A model generated the notes under the pieces. It was given only the letters and a program-made list of their open reading frames with translations, was not told the origin of the DNA and ran no database searches. Below, in pieces: positions 47,132-57,198 of a DNA stretch of 64,000 nt (its first letter is position 1; each line of letters opens with the position of its first letter). The DNA comes from Pseudomonas sp. ML2-2023-3 (GTDB lineage: Bacteria; Pseudomonadota; Gammaproteobacteria; Pseudomonadales; Pseudomonadaceae): assembly GCF_037055275.1 (NCBI RefSeq), contig NZ_CP146343.1, positions 2,018,501-2,082,500 of the forward strand, given 5' to 3'. A program made the translations under genes and the position numbers.

Positions 47132-47783
47132 CTACAAGCTGCTGATTTTTGACTGGGACGGCACGTTGGCCGACTCCATTGGTCGGATTGTTACTGCAAT
47201 GCAGGTTGCAGCGCAGCGAGCGGGTCGCCCTGAGCGCGATGCGCCAGCAGTCAAGGGGATTATCGGGTTGGGCCTGCCCGAGGCGATTCTGACGCTCTAT
47301 CCCGACATGACGCCAGGGCAGGTGATTGCATTTCGTCAGCACTATGCTGATGTCTACATCGCCATGGATGCCGAGCCTTCGCCGTTGTTCGCCGGGGTCA
47401 GGGAGTCGCTTGAGGTGTTCCGTGAGCAGGGCTATCGCCTGGCGGTTGCTACGGGCAAGGCGCGTCGCGGGCTGGATCGTGTGCTCAAAGCCCATGGGTG
47501 GGAAGATTTTTTCGATATCACCCGTGCAGCAGATGAGGCTGCAAGCAAACCCGATCCCTTGATGCTCAATCAGATTCTGGCCCATTGCGATGTGCGCCCG
47601 GATCAGGCGTTGATGGTGGGTGATGCTTCCTTTGATTTGTTGATGGCGCGCAACGCGGGTATCGACTCTGTTGCGGTAGGCTATGGTGCTCAGTCAATGG
47701 AGCGCTTGCTGGCGTTTGAGCCTCGGTTGGCGATTGACAGTTTTCCCGAGTTGCGCGCCTGGCTGGATCGTCAGGTTAATTAA
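47118..47783 (+). CDS. HAD-family phosphatase
   Basis: 221 residues from GTG 47118, overlapping rluC by 14 bases, with GGAG 7 bases upstream. HAD motif I is [10 protein letters not shown] with nucleophile Asp12 and Asp14; motif III Lys is in [10 protein letters not shown] and motif IV is MVGDASFDL. The cap is alpha-helical (subfamily I), as in phosphoglycolate phosphatases. The substrate is unknown. Corresponds to PA2974. Confidence 0.88.
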   Translation: MSPTDYKLLIFDWDGTLADSIGRIVTAMQVAAQRAGRPERDAPAVKGIIGLGLPEAILTLYPDMTPGQVIAFRQHYADVYIAMDAEPSPLFAGVRESLEVFREQGYRLAVATGKARRGLDRVLKAHGWEDFFDITRAADEAASKPDPLMLNQILAHCDVRPDQALMVGDASFDLLMARNAGIDSVAVGYGAQSMERLLAFEPRLAIDSFPELRAWLDRQVN

Positions 47784-47803
47784 AGTCTTTGCTGGGGTAG
47801 TGC

Positions 47804-48793
47804 ATGGTTGATCAATGGAAAGCGCCCTCTGCGGCTGAGTCGACTGTCGGTGATGCAAAAAGCTGGCAACTGCTGGAAAAAACCTTGTTGGCGGGTATTC
47901 AGGAGCAGCGCCGTTCGCGCCGCTGGGGGATTTTCTTCAAGGTCCTGATGTTCTGTTACCTCATTGCGGTGTTGCTGCTGTTTACCCCGCTGCTGAGCAT
48001 GGAGCGAAGTGCGGTGGGCGGTTCGAGCTATACCGCGTTGATCGATGTGCGCGGCCCGATTGCAGATAAAGAGCCTGCCAGTGCCGATAACCTGGTTACC
48101 AGTCTGCAGGCTGCATTCGATGATCCAAGGGTCAAGGGTGTGGTATTGCGCATCAACAGTCCGGGCGGCAGTCCGGTGCAGTCGGGTTATGTCTACGATG
48201 AGATTCGTCGTTTGCGCGGTTTGCATCCCGACACCAAGGTGTATGCGGTGATTTCCGATTTGGGAGCTTCCGGTGCCTATTACATTGCCAGTGCTGCTGA
48301 CGAGATTTACGCCGACAAGGCCAGTCTTGTCGGGTCGATTGGCGTGACGGCGGCGGGCTTTGGCTTTGTCGGGGCGATGGACAAGCTGGGGATTCAGCGT
48401 CGTGCGTACACTTCGGGTGACCACAAGGCGTTCCTGGATCCGTTTGAGCCGGAAAAACCGGACGAAACCAAGTTCTGGCAGGGTGTTCTGAATGTGACTC
48501 ACCAGCAGTTCATTGATAGCGTCAAGCAGGGGCGTGGTGATCGCCTGAAAGACAAGGAGCATCCTGAGTTGTTCTCGGGGTTGGTCTGGACCGGTCAGCA
48601 GGCGCTGCCTCTGGGGTTGATTGACGGGCTGGGCAATACCAGTTCGGTTGCCCGTGATGTGATCGGTGCAAAGGATCTGGTGGATTTCACTGTCCAGGAG
48701 TCGGCTTTCGATCGCTTCTCGAAAAAGCTCGGTGCCAGCGTGGCTGAGCAATTGGCGATGTGGATGGGCTTTCAGGGGCCAACACTGCGCTGA
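47804..48793 (+). CDS. sppA: Signal-peptide-peptidase-type serine protease (S49)
   Basis: 329 residues. One N-terminal membrane helix at about residues 42-63 and a large periplasmic domain. The S49 motifs are visible: INSPGGSPVQSG near residue 118, the nucleophile Ser157 in GASGAYYIA, VGSIGV, and a Lys in SGDHKAFLDP that suits the Ser-Lys dyad. Proteins of this type cut leftover signal peptides in the membrane. Corresponds to PA2973. Confidence 0.88.
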   Translation: MVDQWKAPSAAESTVGDAKSWQLLEKTLLAGIQEQRRSRRWGIFFKVLMFCYLIAVLLLFTPLLSMERSAVGGSSYTALIDVRGPIADKEPASADNLVTSLQAAFDDPRVKGVVLRINSPGGSPVQSGYVYDEIRRLRGLHPDTKVYAVISDLGASGAYYIASAADEIYADKASLVGSIGVTAAGFGFVGAMDKLGIQRRAYTSGDHKAFLDPFEPEKPDETKFWQGVLNVTHQQFIDSVKQGRGDRLKDKEHPELFSGLVWTGQQALPLGLIDGLGNTSSVARDVIGAKDLVDFTVQESAFDRFSKKLGASVAEQLAMWMGFQGPTLR

Positions 48794-48813
48794 TTGCTCT
48801 CTCTGCTTACAAG

Positions 48814-48838
48814 AAACGGCCTTCGGGTCGTTTTTTTT
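48814..48838 (+). terminator. Terminator after the S49 peptidase gene
   Basis: AAACGGCC-TTCG-GGTCGTTTTTTTT with the stable UUCG-type loop and a long T-run, about 20 bases after the stop. Confidence 0.9.
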
Positions 48839-48858
48839 GTGTGTGGTGTTGAGCGTTC

Positions 48859-48989
48859 TGTAGTCGCTGCCGAGGAACGAAGGCTGCGATCGAGCGCGAA
48901 GCGTTCGCAAAATGGAGCGCCCGAATATGTCAGGTTCTACGCCCGCTTCGCGGCCGATCGCAGTCTTCGTTCCTCGGCAGCGACTACAG
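48859..48989. repeat. Long second-family REP doublet
   Basis: TGTAGTCGCTGCCGAGGAACGAAG at the left has its inverted copy CTTCGTTCCTCGGCAGCGACTACA at the right, a stem of over 20 bp, with the CTGCGATCG/CGATCGCAG part continuing inside. Same family as 7334-7419 but longer. It lies between convergent peptidase and maf genes. Confidence 0.88.
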
Positions 48990-49004
48990 AGTATTGCGGC
49001 TTAT

Positions 49005-49583
49005 TCAGGGCAGGTGTACGCCTTCTGCAAGCAGCATGTCCACCAGGCGTATCAGTGGCAAGCCGACCAGGCTGGTGGCGTCATCGCCTTCTGTGCGTTG
49101 AAACAGGGTCACACCAAGGCCTTCGGCTTTAAAGCTGCCAGCGCAGTCGTAGGGCTGTTCTGCGAGCAGATAGCGTTCGATCTGTTCGGCACTTAGCGTG
49201 CGCATGTGCACGGTGAAGGGAATGCAATCGGTCTGGTGGTGGCCCGTCTGGCTGTTGAGCAGGGTCAGGCCGGTCAGGAAGCTCACGCTGGCACCGCTGG
49301 CGCTCATCAGTTGTTGGCGGGCCTTGTCGTGGGTGTGGGGTTTGCCGATGATCTGTCCGTCGAGCACGGCGACCTGGTCGGAGCCAATGATCAGGTGGTT
49401 TGGATGGCTGTTGGCGAGTGCTCGTGCCTTTTCCAGGGATAGGCGCTTGACCAGTTCAATGGCGGTCTCGCCGGGGCGGTGGCTTTCGTCAATGTCGGGT
49501 GAGCTGCAGCTGAAAGGCAGGCGCAGGCGAGTCAGTAATTCGCGGCGGTAAACCGAGCTTGAAGCGAGTAATAAAGGTAGCAT
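49005..49583 (-). CDS. Maf-family nucleotide pyrophosphatase (YceF type)
   Basis: 192 residues from the ATG at 49583 with AGGAG six bases upstream; the open frame reaches back to 49715 over the start of yceD and is rejected. MLPLLLASSSVYRRELL is the Maf N-terminus, and IGSDQVAVLDG and GKPHTHDKA are the conserved catalytic segments. The YceF subgroup hydrolyses 7-methyl-GTP, a housecleaning role. It is divergent from yceD-rpmF-plsX as in E. coli. Confidence 0.9.
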   Translation of the reverse strand: MLPLLLASSSVYRRELLTRLRLPFSCSSPDIDESHRPGETAIELVKRLSLEKARALANSHPNHLIIGSDQVAVLDGQIIGKPHTHDKARQQLMSASGASVSFLTGLTLLNSQTGHHQTDCIPFTVHMRTLSAEQIERYLLAEQPYDCAGSFKAEGLGVTLFQRTEGDDATSLVGLPLIRLVDMLLAEGVHLP

Positions 49584-49688
49584 GCGCGGCTCCTGTGGGT
49601 GGTTGGCGATTCTAGCGGGCGTACGGGATGTCGCACAGGCACAATTTCCTTTGACAGGTGGAGGGGTCGTCCCTAGAATGCTGCGCCT

Positions 49689-50216
49689 ATGTTGAATGAC
49701 CCGATTCCACCTCACGTTGACCCGCGCAAATTAGCTGATCGTGGCACTACCCTTCAAGGTGAAGTGCTGCTGGCTGATTTGGAGAGACTCTGCGACCCGC
49801 TTTCCGACAATGTCGGTACGGTCCAGGCTAAATTTGTTTTTGAGCGAGACGAGCGAAGATCTGTGGTAATACACAGCTCCATCGACGTTGAGGTCAAGAT
49901 GGTTTGCCAGCGTTGTCTTGAGCTGGTCACCCTGCCGATTCACAGCGAGTGCAGTTATGCTGTGGTGAAGGAGGGTGCAAATACCCAGTCGTTACCGAAA
50001 GGTTATGACGTGCTGGAACTGGGCGAAGATCCATTGGATCTGCAGTCACTGATCGAGGAAGAGCTTTTGCTTGCCTTGCCCATTGTGCCTGCTCATCATC
50101 CGGAAGAATGCCAGCAGCCGGCGGGTCTCGATGAGCCCGAGCCAGGCGAGGACGAGGTAACGCGGTCCAACCCGTTCAGTGTATTGGCGCAGTTAAAGCG
50201 TGACCCAAACGTTTAG
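49689..50216 (+). CDS. yceD: YceD-family (DUF177) protein
   Basis: 175 residues. Conserved MVCQRCLELV (CxxC) and an acidic C-terminal half with LIEEELLLALPIVP. Family members influence 23S rRNA accumulation. rpmF begins 13 bases after the stop, the conserved yceD-rpmF-plsX order. Confidence 0.9.
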   Translation: MLNDPIPPHVDPRKLADRGTTLQGEVLLADLERLCDPLSDNVGTVQAKFVFERDERRSVVIHSSIDVEVKMVCQRCLELVTLPIHSECSYAVVKEGANTQSLPKGYDVLELGEDPLDLQSLIEEELLLALPIVPAHHPEECQQPAGLDEPEPGEDEVTRSNPFSVLAQLKRDPNV

Positions 50217-50229
50217 GAGTTAATTAATT

Positions 50230-50412
50230 ATGGCTGTTCAGCAGAACAAAAAATCCCGCTCTGCCCGTGACATGCGTCGTTCGCACGATGCTCTTTCGGC
50301 TAGCACTCTGTCCGTAGAAAAAACCACCGGTGAAATTCACCTGCGTCACCACGTATCGCCAGAAGGCGTATACCGTGGTCGTAAAGTGATCGACAAGGGC
50401 GCTGACGAGTAA
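50230..50412 (+). CDS. rpmF: 50S ribosomal protein L32
   Basis: 60 residues beginning [20 protein letters not shown]. The usual bacterial L32 without the Cys zinc motif. TAGGAGTT lies before the ATG. Codons are those of a highly expressed gene. Followed by plsX after four bases. Confidence 0.97.
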   Translation: MAVQQNKKSRSARDMRRSHDALSASTLSVEKTTGEIHLRHHVSPEGVYRGRKVIDKGADE

Positions 50413-50416
50413 TCAC

Positions 50417-51427
50417 TTGTCCGCTCAGGTCATCGCGATCGACGCAATGGGCGGGGACTTCGGTCCCCGCAGCATTGTTCAGGCCTGCATTGCCTGCCTG
50501 TCTGCAACTCCCTCGTTACACCTGACCCTCGTCGGTCAACCCTCCATACTTGAAACCTTGATCGCTGGCCATTCGGCTGTGGATCGCTCGCGCCTGACGA
50601 TTACCCCTGCTTCTGAAGTGATTGCCATGAATGAGCGGCCTTCCAATGCCCTGCGCAGCAAGCCTGACTCTTCCATGCGTGTGGCGCTGGAGTTGCTCCG
50701 TGATGGCAAGGTGCAAGCCTGTGTCAGTTCCGGCAATACCGGCGCATTGATGGCGTTGTCCCGTCATGTGCTCAAGACCTTGCCGGGGATCGATCGTCCG
50801 GCGATGGTGGCGGCGGTGCCGACCCAGACGGGCTACTGTCAGTTGCTGGACTTGGGCGCGAATGTCGATTGCACGGCCGGGCAGTTGTTCCAGTTTGCAG
50901 TCATGGGGTCGGTGGCGGCGCAGGCGCTGGGTGTGCTTCGTCCACGGGTTGCCTTGCTCAATATCGGCACCGAAGACGTCAAGGGCAATCAGCAGGTCAA
51001 AGAGGCGGCTGCGTTGTTGCAGGCGGCGTCCGGGCTGCACTACATCGGCTTTGTCGAGGGTGATGGTGTGTACCGTGGCGAGGCTGACGTGGTGGTGTGT
51101 GACGGGTTTGTCGGCAATATCATGCTCAAGTCCAGCGAAGGTCTTGCGACCATGATTTCGAGCAGGCTTGAGGCGGTGTTCAGGCGTAACCTGTTCAGTC
51201 GCTGTGTAGGTGCGCTGGCGTTGCCGTTGATGCGGCGCCTGCAGGCCGACCTGGCGCCCGCGCGTCATAACGGTGCGAGCTTTCTCGGGCTTCAGGGGAT
51301 TGTGATCAAGAGTCACGGTTCGGCAGGTGCTCAGGGCTTTCAGAGTGCGATAGAGCGCGCATTGATTGAAATCCATGAAGACCTGCCAAAGCGTTTGTAT
51401 GGGCGCCTTGAAGGGTTGTTGCCGTAG
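50417..51427 (+). CDS. plsX: Phosphate acyltransferase PlsX
   Basis: 336 residues. PlsX makes acyl-phosphate from acyl-ACP, feeding phospholipid synthesis. The start is TTG at 50417 ([18 protein letters not shown]); no ATG lies in frame until inside the conserved IDAMGGD motif, so TTG is needed. [12 protein letters not shown] and [16 protein letters not shown] are typical. It couples L32 and fatty-acid genes. Confidence 0.95.
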   Translation: MSAQVIAIDAMGGDFGPRSIVQACIACLSATPSLHLTLVGQPSILETLIAGHSAVDRSRLTITPASEVIAMNERPSNALRSKPDSSMRVALELLRDGKVQACVSSGNTGALMALSRHVLKTLPGIDRPAMVAAVPTQTGYCQLLDLGANVDCTAGQLFQFAVMGSVAAQALGVLRPRVALLNIGTEDVKGNQQVKEAAALLQAASGLHYIGFVEGDGVYRGEADVVVCDGFVGNIMLKSSEGLATMISSRLEAVFRRNLFSRCVGALALPLMRRLQADLAPARHNGASFLGLQGIVIKSHGSAGAQGFQSAIERALIEIHEDLPKRLYGRLEGLLP

Positions 51428-51553
51428 GCGTTTTGCCGGGCTGATGCTTAAATGTGACCGCTCGGTCCAATCAGCCATCCAACTGTCAGTTTCTTGCGTC
51501 CACTACGGTAGGACGTCAATTCTCCGACGACAAGATCATTAGGGGCTTGTTAC

Positions 51554-52492
51554 ATGTCTACATCCCTCGCATTTGTCTTTCCAGGGCAGGGTTCGCAGTC
51601 CCTCGGCATGTTGGCCGAGCTGGGCGCGGAGCATCCGCTGGTCCTGGAAACATTTAAAGAAGCTTCCGCTGCTCTGGGTTACGACCTGTGGGCGCTGATC
51701 CAGGAAGGTCCTGCAGAGAAGCTGAATCAAACCGATATTACCCAGCCTGCCATTCTGGCCTCCTCGATTGCCCTGTGGCGCCTGTGGCTGGCCGAAGGCG
51801 GCAAGCGCCCTGACTTTGTTGCAGGCCATAGCCTGGGCGAGTACAGCGCGTTGGTTGCTGCCGAATGCCTGACATTGGCTGAGGCGGTCAAACTGGTTGA
51901 GCGTCGCGGTCAACTGATGCAAGAAGCCGTACCGGCCGGCCAGGGTGCCATGGCAGCAATCCTGGGCCTGGAAGATGCTGACGTGCTGGCGGCCTGTGCC
52001 GAAGCGGCGCAAGGTGAAGTGGTCAGCGCAGTGAACTTCAACTCGCCGGGCCAGGTCGTGATCGCTGGCGCCAAGGCTGCTGTTGAGCGCGCCATGGAGC
52101 TGTGCAAGGCCAAAGGCGCCAAGCGTGCATTGCCGTTGCCGGTGAGCGTGCCTTCGCACTGCGAGCTGATGCGTCCTGCCGCTGAGCGTTTTGCCGAGTC
52201 CATCGAGGCGATCGACTGGAAAATGCCGACCATTGCCTTGGTGCAGAACGTCAGTGCCGCTGTTGCAGCCGATTTGCCAACCCTCAAGCGCGACTTGCTC
52301 GAACAGTTGTACAAGCCAGTGCGCTGGGTTGAGTCGGTACAGGTGCTTGCGGCTGGCGGCCCGGTTGATCTGGTTGAGTGCGGTCCGGGCAAGGTCCTGG
52401 TAGGCATCAGCAAGCGTTGCGCTGAAGGCGTGACGACCCACAATTTGAATACCCCGGATGCCTTCGCCGCTGCGCGATTGGCTCTGGTCTGA
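51554..52492 (+). CDS. fabD: Malonyl-CoA:ACP transacylase FabD
   Basis: 312 residues. Transfers malonyl groups to ACP. GQGSQ at residues 11-15, nucleophile Ser93 in GHSLGEYS, and the late His in VSVPSHCELM. First of fabD-fabG-acpP-fabF. The 126-base gap to plsX may hold an additional promoter. Confidence 0.96.
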   Translation: MSTSLAFVFPGQGSQSLGMLAELGAEHPLVLETFKEASAALGYDLWALIQEGPAEKLNQTDITQPAILASSIALWRLWLAEGGKRPDFVAGHSLGEYSALVAAECLTLAEAVKLVERRGQLMQEAVPAGQGAMAAILGLEDADVLAACAEAAQGEVVSAVNFNSPGQVVIAGAKAAVERAMELCKAKGAKRALPLPVSVPSHCELMRPAAERFAESIEAIDWKMPTIALVQNVSAAVAADLPTLKRDLLEQLYKPVRWVESVQVLAAGGPVDLVECGPGKVLVGISKRCAEGVTTHNLNTPDAFAAARLALV

Positions 52493-52508
52493 ATCAGGAG
52501 AAGCCTGC

Positions 52509-53252
52509 ATGAGCTTGCAAGGTAAAGTTGCACTGGTAACAGGCGCAAGCCGTGGCATTGGCCAGGCTATCGCATTGGAGTTGGGTCGTCAGGGCGCCGT
52601 GGTCATCGGCACTGCGACTTCGCAAGCCGGTGCCGAGCGTATTGCTGCCACCCTGAAAGAAAACGGTGTTCAGGGCACTGGCATGGAACTCAATGTCACC
52701 AGCAGCGAATCGGTTGCTGCGGTGCTGGCGAGCATCCAGGAGCAGTTCGGTGCTCCGGCGATTCTGGTCAATAATGCCGGTATCACCCGCGATAACCTGA
52801 TGATGCGCATGAAAGATGACGAATGGCATGACGTTATCGATACCAACCTGAACAGTCTGTATCGCCTGTCCAAGGGGGTTTTGCGTGGCATGACCAAGGC
52901 CCGTTGGGGACGAATTATCAATATTGGCTCTGTTGTGGGTGCCATGGGCAACGCAGGCCAAGTAAACTACGCCGCCGCCAAGGCAGGCCTTGAAGGTTTC
53001 GGTCGTGCGCTGGCACGTGAAGTGGGCTCGCGCTCGATCACTGTCAACTCGGTGGCTCCGGGCTTTATCGATACCGATATGACCCGTGAATTGCCAGAGG
53101 CACAGCGCGAAGCCTTGCAGACGCAGATTCCGCTGGGCCGTTTGGGCCAGGCTCAAGAGATCGCAAACGTGGTCGCTTTCCTGGCATCTGACGGTGCAGC
53201 CTACGTGACAGGGGCTACAATCCCGGTCAACGGCGGGATGTACATGAGTTAA
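52509..53252 (+). CDS. fabG: 3-Oxoacyl-ACP reductase FabG
   Basis: 247 residues. NADPH-dependent reduction of 3-oxoacyl-ACP. Nucleotide motif TGASRGIG at 11-18, NNAG, and the triad Ser141, Tyr154, Lys158. The ATG at 52509 has CAGGAG upstream; the frame is open further back into fabD but that is a shadow. Sixteen bases separate it from fabD. Confidence 0.97.
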   Translation: MSLQGKVALVTGASRGIGQAIALELGRQGAVVIGTATSQAGAERIAATLKENGVQGTGMELNVTSSESVAAVLASIQEQFGAPAILVNNAGITRDNLMMRMKDDEWHDVIDTNLNSLYRLSKGVLRGMTKARWGRIINIGSVVGAMGNAGQVNYAAAKAGLEGFGRALAREVGSRSITVNSVAPGFIDTDMTRELPEAQREALQTQIPLGRLGQAQEIANVVAFLASDGAAYVTGATIPVNGGMYMS

Positions 53253-53443
53253 ATGTGACGGATTGCTTCAAAAAAATGTCATACGAGCTGTCTAAAATCC
53301 GTTATAAAGCTGCAATCTATTTATAGGCAGCCGGTTGTTGCGGTGTGAGTGCAAAGCTTTCAGTTGAAAAACTGAAAAGGCTTTCGATACACTTGCCCAC
53401 TGGCCAGCTGCCTGAATTTGTCCATTAGGAGTGAAAACAAGGT

Positions 53444-53680
53444 ATGAGCACCATCGAAGAGCGCGTCAAGAAAATCGTTGCCGAGCAACTGGGCGTTAAA
53501 GAAGAAGAAGTGACCAATGCCGCTTCCTTCGTTGAAGACCTGGGTGCCGACTCCCTTGACACCGTTGAGCTTGTGATGGCTCTGGAAGAGGAATTCGAGA
53601 CTGAGATTCCTGACGAAGAAGCTGAAAAGATCACTACTGTACAAGCCGCTATCGATTACGTTACTAGCCACCAGGCGTAA
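53444..53680 (+). CDS. acpP: Acyl carrier protein
   Basis: 78 residues, very acidic. The phosphopantetheine site is Ser37 in [15 protein letters not shown] is 12 bases before the ATG. A 191-base gap upstream suggests its own strong promoter, and a terminator follows, consistent with acpP being expressed more than its neighbours. Confidence 0.98.
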   Translation: MSTIEERVKKIVAEQLGVKEEEVTNAASFVEDLGADSLDTVELVMALEEEFETEIPDEEAEKITTVQAAIDYVTSHQA

Positions 53681-53710
53681 TAGTTTGTAATCGTTGCTCG
53701 CTGTCATGGA

Positions 53711-53746
53711 AAAACCGCACTGCCGCTCTGGCGTGCGGTTTTTTCT
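53711..53746 (+). terminator. Terminator between acpP and fabF
   Basis: AAAACCGCAC and GTGCGGTTTT with a 12-base loop and a T-run, 30 bases after the acpP stop. Only 45 bases remain before fabF, which therefore depends on read-through or on a promoter inside this space. Confidence 0.88.
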
Positions 53747-53791
53747 TTAGGCGTGATGCAAAGTGTCGTCAATAGAATAAAGGAGAGTGCT

Positions 53792-55036
53792 GTGTCGCGT
53801 AGACGCGTCGTAGTCACCGGTATGGGGATGTTGTCGCCACTGGGTGCGGATGTTCCGAGCACCTGGCAAGGCATTCTGGCAGGCCGAAGTGGCATTGGTC
53901 TGATCGAACACACGGATCTTTCTGCCTATTCCACCCGTTTTGGCGGCTCGGTACAGGGCTTTAACGTTGAGGATTACCTCTCCGTCAAAGAAGCCCGAAA
54001 ACTTGACCTGTTTATTCAATACGGTTTGGCAGCTGGGTTTCAGGCTGTGCGTAATTCCGGCCTTGAAGTTACCGACGCCAATCGTGAGCGCATCGGTGTG
54101 GCAATGGGTTCGGGTATTGGCGGTCTGACCAATATCGAAGAAACCAGCCGTACCTTGCACGAGCAAGGCCCGCGACGGATTTCTCCGTTTTTCGTGCCCG
54201 GTTCGATCATCAACATGATTTCCGGTTTTCTGTCTATCCATCTGGGTACACAGGGGCCTAACTATGCCATCGCGACTGCCTGTACCACTGGTACGCATTG
54301 CATTGGCATGGCAGCTCGCAACATTGCTTACGGCGAAGCCGACGTGATGATTGCCGGCGGCGCCGAAATGGCCGCCTGCGGCCTGGGTATGGGCGGCTTT
54401 GGTGCCTCCCGTGCGTTGTCGACCCGCAACGACGATCCAACCCGTGCCAGCCGTCCGTGGGACAAAGGCCGTGATGGATTTGTATTGTCTGACGGTGCCG
54501 GTGCGCTGGTGCTCGAAGAGCTTGAACATGCCAAGGCGCGTGGTGCGACCATCTACGCCGAGCTGATCGGTTTTGGGATGAGCGGTGACGCTTTCCACAT
54601 GACCTCGCCTCCGGCCGATGGTGCAGGTGCGGCCCGCTGCATTACCAATGCCCTGCGTGACGCCCAGCTGAACGCTGATCAAGTGCAGTACATCAACGCC
54701 CACGGCACCTCGACCCCTGCTGGCGATCTGGCAGAAGTGTCGGCGATCAAGTCGGTGTTTGGTGATCACGCCTACAAACTGGCGGTGAGTTCGACCAAGT
54801 CCATGACCGGTCACCTGTTGGGTGCAGCGGGCGCGGTCGAGGCGATTTTCAGCGTACTGGCCATCAACAGCCAGATTGCCCCGCCGACCATCAACCTCGA
54901 CGAGCCTGATGAAGGCTGCGATCTGGACTTCGTGCCGCACACCGCGCGTGAAATGCCGATCGACGTGGTGCTGTCCAACTCATTCGGTTTTGGCGGCACA
55001 AACGGTTCGTTGGTGTTCCGTCGGTACGCCGACTGA
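53792..55036 (+). CDS. fabF: 3-Oxoacyl-ACP synthase II FabF
   Basis: 414 residues from GTG 53792, with AAGGAG six bases upstream; the frame open from 53753 is not used. Condenses malonyl-ACP with acyl-ACP. The catalytic Cys164 is in TACTTGTHC, His304 in [11 protein letters not shown] and His341 in [11 protein letters not shown]. The stop overlaps pabC (TGATG). Confidence 0.97.
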   Translation: MSRRRVVVTGMGMLSPLGADVPSTWQGILAGRSGIGLIEHTDLSAYSTRFGGSVQGFNVEDYLSVKEARKLDLFIQYGLAAGFQAVRNSGLEVTDANRERIGVAMGSGIGGLTNIEETSRTLHEQGPRRISPFFVPGSIINMISGFLSIHLGTQGPNYAIATACTTGTHCIGMAARNIAYGEADVMIAGGAEMAACGLGMGGFGASRALSTRNDDPTRASRPWDKGRDGFVLSDGAGALVLEELEHAKARGATIYAELIGFGMSGDAFHMTSPPADGAGAARCITNALRDAQLNADQVQYINAHGTSTPAGDLAEVSAIKSVFGDHAYKLAVSSTKSMTGHLLGAAGAVEAIFSVLAINSQIAPPTINLDEPDEGCDLDFVPHTAREMPIDVVLSNSFGFGGTNGSLVFRRYAD

Positions 55037-55854
55037 TGCAAAGCTGGGTCGACGGTCAGCCGGCGAACGCTCTTGCGTCGCTCAAAGACCGTGGGCTGGC
55101 CTATGGTGATGGTCTGTTTGAGACCATCGCCGTCAAGGCTGGCACACCGCTGCTGCTGGAACTGCATATGCAGCGTCTGGCGCTCGGTTGTTCCCGGCTG
55201 GCGATTGTTGCGGATCAGACATTGATCCGCAGCGAATTGCTGGCATATGCGCAAGCGATGGGCGAGGGCGTCCTCAAACTCATCCTGACCCGTGGCGATA
55301 GTCAGCGTGGTTATGGCGCGTCCACCGGGGCTTTGCCTCGACGAATTCTTCAGGCCAGTCCGGCTGCTGCTTATCCCCAAGCGTACGCGCTGCAAGGGAT
55401 AGCGCTGTTTGATTGCGCCACCCGTCTGGCTGAACAGCCGTTATTGGCGGGGCTCAAGCATCTCAATCGACTCGAACAGGTCATTGCGCGATCCGAATGG
55501 CAAGACCCGGCCTACGCCGAGGGCTTGATGCGCGACACGTCGGGACGGGTGATTGAAGGTGTGTTCAGCAATCTGTTCATGGTGCGTGACGGGGTTCTGA
55601 TGACCGCCGACCTGCACCGGTGTGGCGTGGCCGGCGTGATGCGGGCTGCACTGCTGGTCGAGGCCGAACGCCTGGCCATTCCTTGTCTGGTTACTGACAT
55701 CAGCCTTGCGCAGCTGCAACAGGCCGATGAACTCTTCCTCTGTAACAGCGTGTATGGCGTTTGGCCCGTGCGCGCATTTGCAGACCTGAGCTGGCCGGTG
55801 GGGCCACTCACCCGTAAACTGCAAGGCATTGCTCGCACCCTACTGGATGTTTGA
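55036..55854 (+). CDS. pabC: Aminodeoxychorismate lyase PabC
   Basis: 272 residues, fold-type IV PLP enzyme. Makes p-aminobenzoate for folate. PLP Lys141 is in GLKHLNRLEQ; RGLAYGDGLFET is the conserved N-terminal motif. The ATG overlaps the fabF stop. mltG follows after three bases. Confidence 0.94.
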   Translation: MQSWVDGQPANALASLKDRGLAYGDGLFETIAVKAGTPLLLELHMQRLALGCSRLAIVADQTLIRSELLAYAQAMGEGVLKLILTRGDSQRGYGASTGALPRRILQASPAAAYPQAYALQGIALFDCATRLAEQPLLAGLKHLNRLEQVIARSEWQDPAYAEGLMRDTSGRVIEGVFSNLFMVRDGVLMTADLHRCGVAGVMRAALLVEAERLAIPCLVTDISLAQLQQADELFLCNSVYGVWPVRAFADLSWPVGPLTRKLQGIARTLLDV

Positions 55855-55857
55855 TTC

Positions 55858-56952
55858 GTGAAACGTAAATTCTTGGTGCTGCTGGAGACAGGTCTGGTGC
55901 TGGCGGGCTTGCTGCTGGGCGCTAGCGCCTGGAAGCTCAATTCTGCGCTCGACCAACCGCTCAATCTGACGCAGGAACAATTGCTCGATGTACCGGCTGG
56001 CGCCACGCCGACCGGTACGTTCAATCGTCTGGAAGCTGACGACACGCTGCGTGACGCGTTCTGGTTGCGCGTGTACTGGCGCTTCAACCTTGAAGGCCAG
56101 CCGTTGCACAGCGGTGAATACCGCATGACCCCGGGCATGACCGCCCAGGACCTTATTGGTCTGTGGCAGCGTGGCGAAGTGGTGCAATACAGCCTGACCC
56201 TGGTTGAAGGCTGGAATTTTCGCCAGGTGCGCAGCGCTCTGGCCAAGCATGAAAAAATCGAACAGACCCTCGATGGCCTGAGCGATAGCGAAGTCATGGC
56301 CAAGCTGGGTCATGCCGGGGAATTTCCGGAAGGTCGATTCTTTCCAGACACCTATCGCTTTGTGCGCGGCATGACCGATGCCCAGTTGCTGGAAAAAGCC
56401 TACGACCGTCTTGAGAAAGTGCTTGCCCAGGAGTGGGAGCAGCGTGATCCGAGCGTGCCTTATGCCAACCCTTATCAGGCGCTGATCATGGCGTCACTGG
56501 TGGAGAAGGAAACCGGTGTGCCACAGGAGCGCGGGCAAATTGCCGGGGTTTTTGTGCGCCGGATGAAAATCGGCATGCCGCTGCAAACCGATCCTACGGT
56601 GATCTATGGGCTGGGCGAGCGTTACAACGGCAAGCTGACACGGGCCCACTTGCGCGAACCCACGCCGTACAACACCTATACGATTCCTGGCTTGCCGCCT
56701 ACGCCCATCGCCATGGTGGGGCGTGAAGCGATTAATGCCGCCTTGCACCCGGTCAGTGGCTCCAGCCTGTACTTTGTGGCCAAGGGCGATGGTAGCCACA
56801 CGTTTTCCGATGACCTGGATGCGCACAACAATGCGGTGCGCGAATTCCAGATCAAGCGCAGGGCCGATTACCGTTCGAGCCCCGCGCCGACCCCTGCTGC
56901 CGAGCCGGAGAGTCCCCCGGCCGAGCCGCAAGGCCCGAAAGACACTGATTAA
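55858..56952 (+). CDS. mltG: Endolytic murein transglycosylase MltG
   Basis: 364 residues from GTG 55858. A membrane helix at residues 8-24 anchors a periplasmic YceG-like domain. The catalytic Glu217 is in ASLVEKETG and the surrounding FPEGRFFPDTY and GLPPTPIAMVG segments are conserved. MltG cuts nascent glycan strands and sets their length. The Pro/Glu-rich C-terminal tail is natural for this protein. In other Pseudomonas tmk and holB follow in the same operon; here the island begins 12 bases into this order, after the start of tmk. Confidence 0.95.
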   Translation: MKRKFLVLLETGLVLAGLLLGASAWKLNSALDQPLNLTQEQLLDVPAGATPTGTFNRLEADDTLRDAFWLRVYWRFNLEGQPLHSGEYRMTPGMTAQDLIGLWQRGEVVQYSLTLVEGWNFRQVRSALAKHEKIEQTLDGLSDSEVMAKLGHAGEFPEGRFFPDTYRFVRGMTDAQLLEKAYDRLEKVLAQEWEQRDPSVPYANPYQALIMASLVEKETGVPQERGQIAGVFVRRMKIGMPLQTDPTVIYGLGERYNGKLTRAHLREPTPYNTYTIPGLPPTPIAMVGREAINAALHPVSGSSLYFVAKGDGSHTFSDDLDAHNNAVREFQIKRRADYRSSPAPTPAAEPESPPAEPQGPKDTD

Positions 56953-56964
56953 GGATTGCTGCCT

Positions 56965-57063
56965 GTGACTGGCTTGTTTATTACCCTGGAAGGCCCCGAA
57001 GGCGCATTATATTACCTTTCGCTTATGTGTAAACCGATCTCAGTAAATGCCCCTTACAAATAA
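56965..57063 (+). pseudogene. tmk: 5' stub of native thymidylate kinase gene tmk
   Basis: The native GTG start lies 12 bases after mltG and the frame reads M-TGLFITLEGPEGA, the first 14 residues of a Pseudomonas Tmk. The expected continuation GKST is replaced: from about 57006 the frame reads LYYLSLMCKP and stops at 57063. The break falls within the codons of the P-loop (GPEGAGKST). The 3' part is expected at the right end of the inserted element, outside the window. Tmk is essential, so this break can only be tolerated if another kinase is present, which it is at 57238. Confidence 0.93.
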
Positions 57064-57198
57064 TGTAAACCGGCTAGCCTTATCTTTCAGGCTTAAAAGC
57101 CAAATCCCTTCCAGGCCCATATGTGAGGAGAGGGTGAGCCAGCTCAGTGGATACGTGGTGCCTTGACGAATACATTTTCTTCTACCACGCTGTAAACC
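57028..57198 (+). repeat. Three TGTAAACC direct repeats at the island end
   Basis: The octamer TGTAAACC occurs at 57028-57035, 57064-57071 and 57191-57198, all in the same orientation, in the non-coding end between the broken tmk and the island kinase. A short palindrome TGAGC-CA-GCTCA lies between (57135-57146). Repeats near the end of an integrating element are typical arm-type binding sites for its recombinases; this role is inferred. Confidence 0.5.

Noticed and set aside
57163..57196. Possible promoter for the island kinase: TTGACG followed by TGTAAA
   Set aside because: Spacing is 22 bases, too long for a normal sigma-70 promoter; no better -10 lies at 16-18 bases. The kinase may rely on host transcription or on an unseen promoter.
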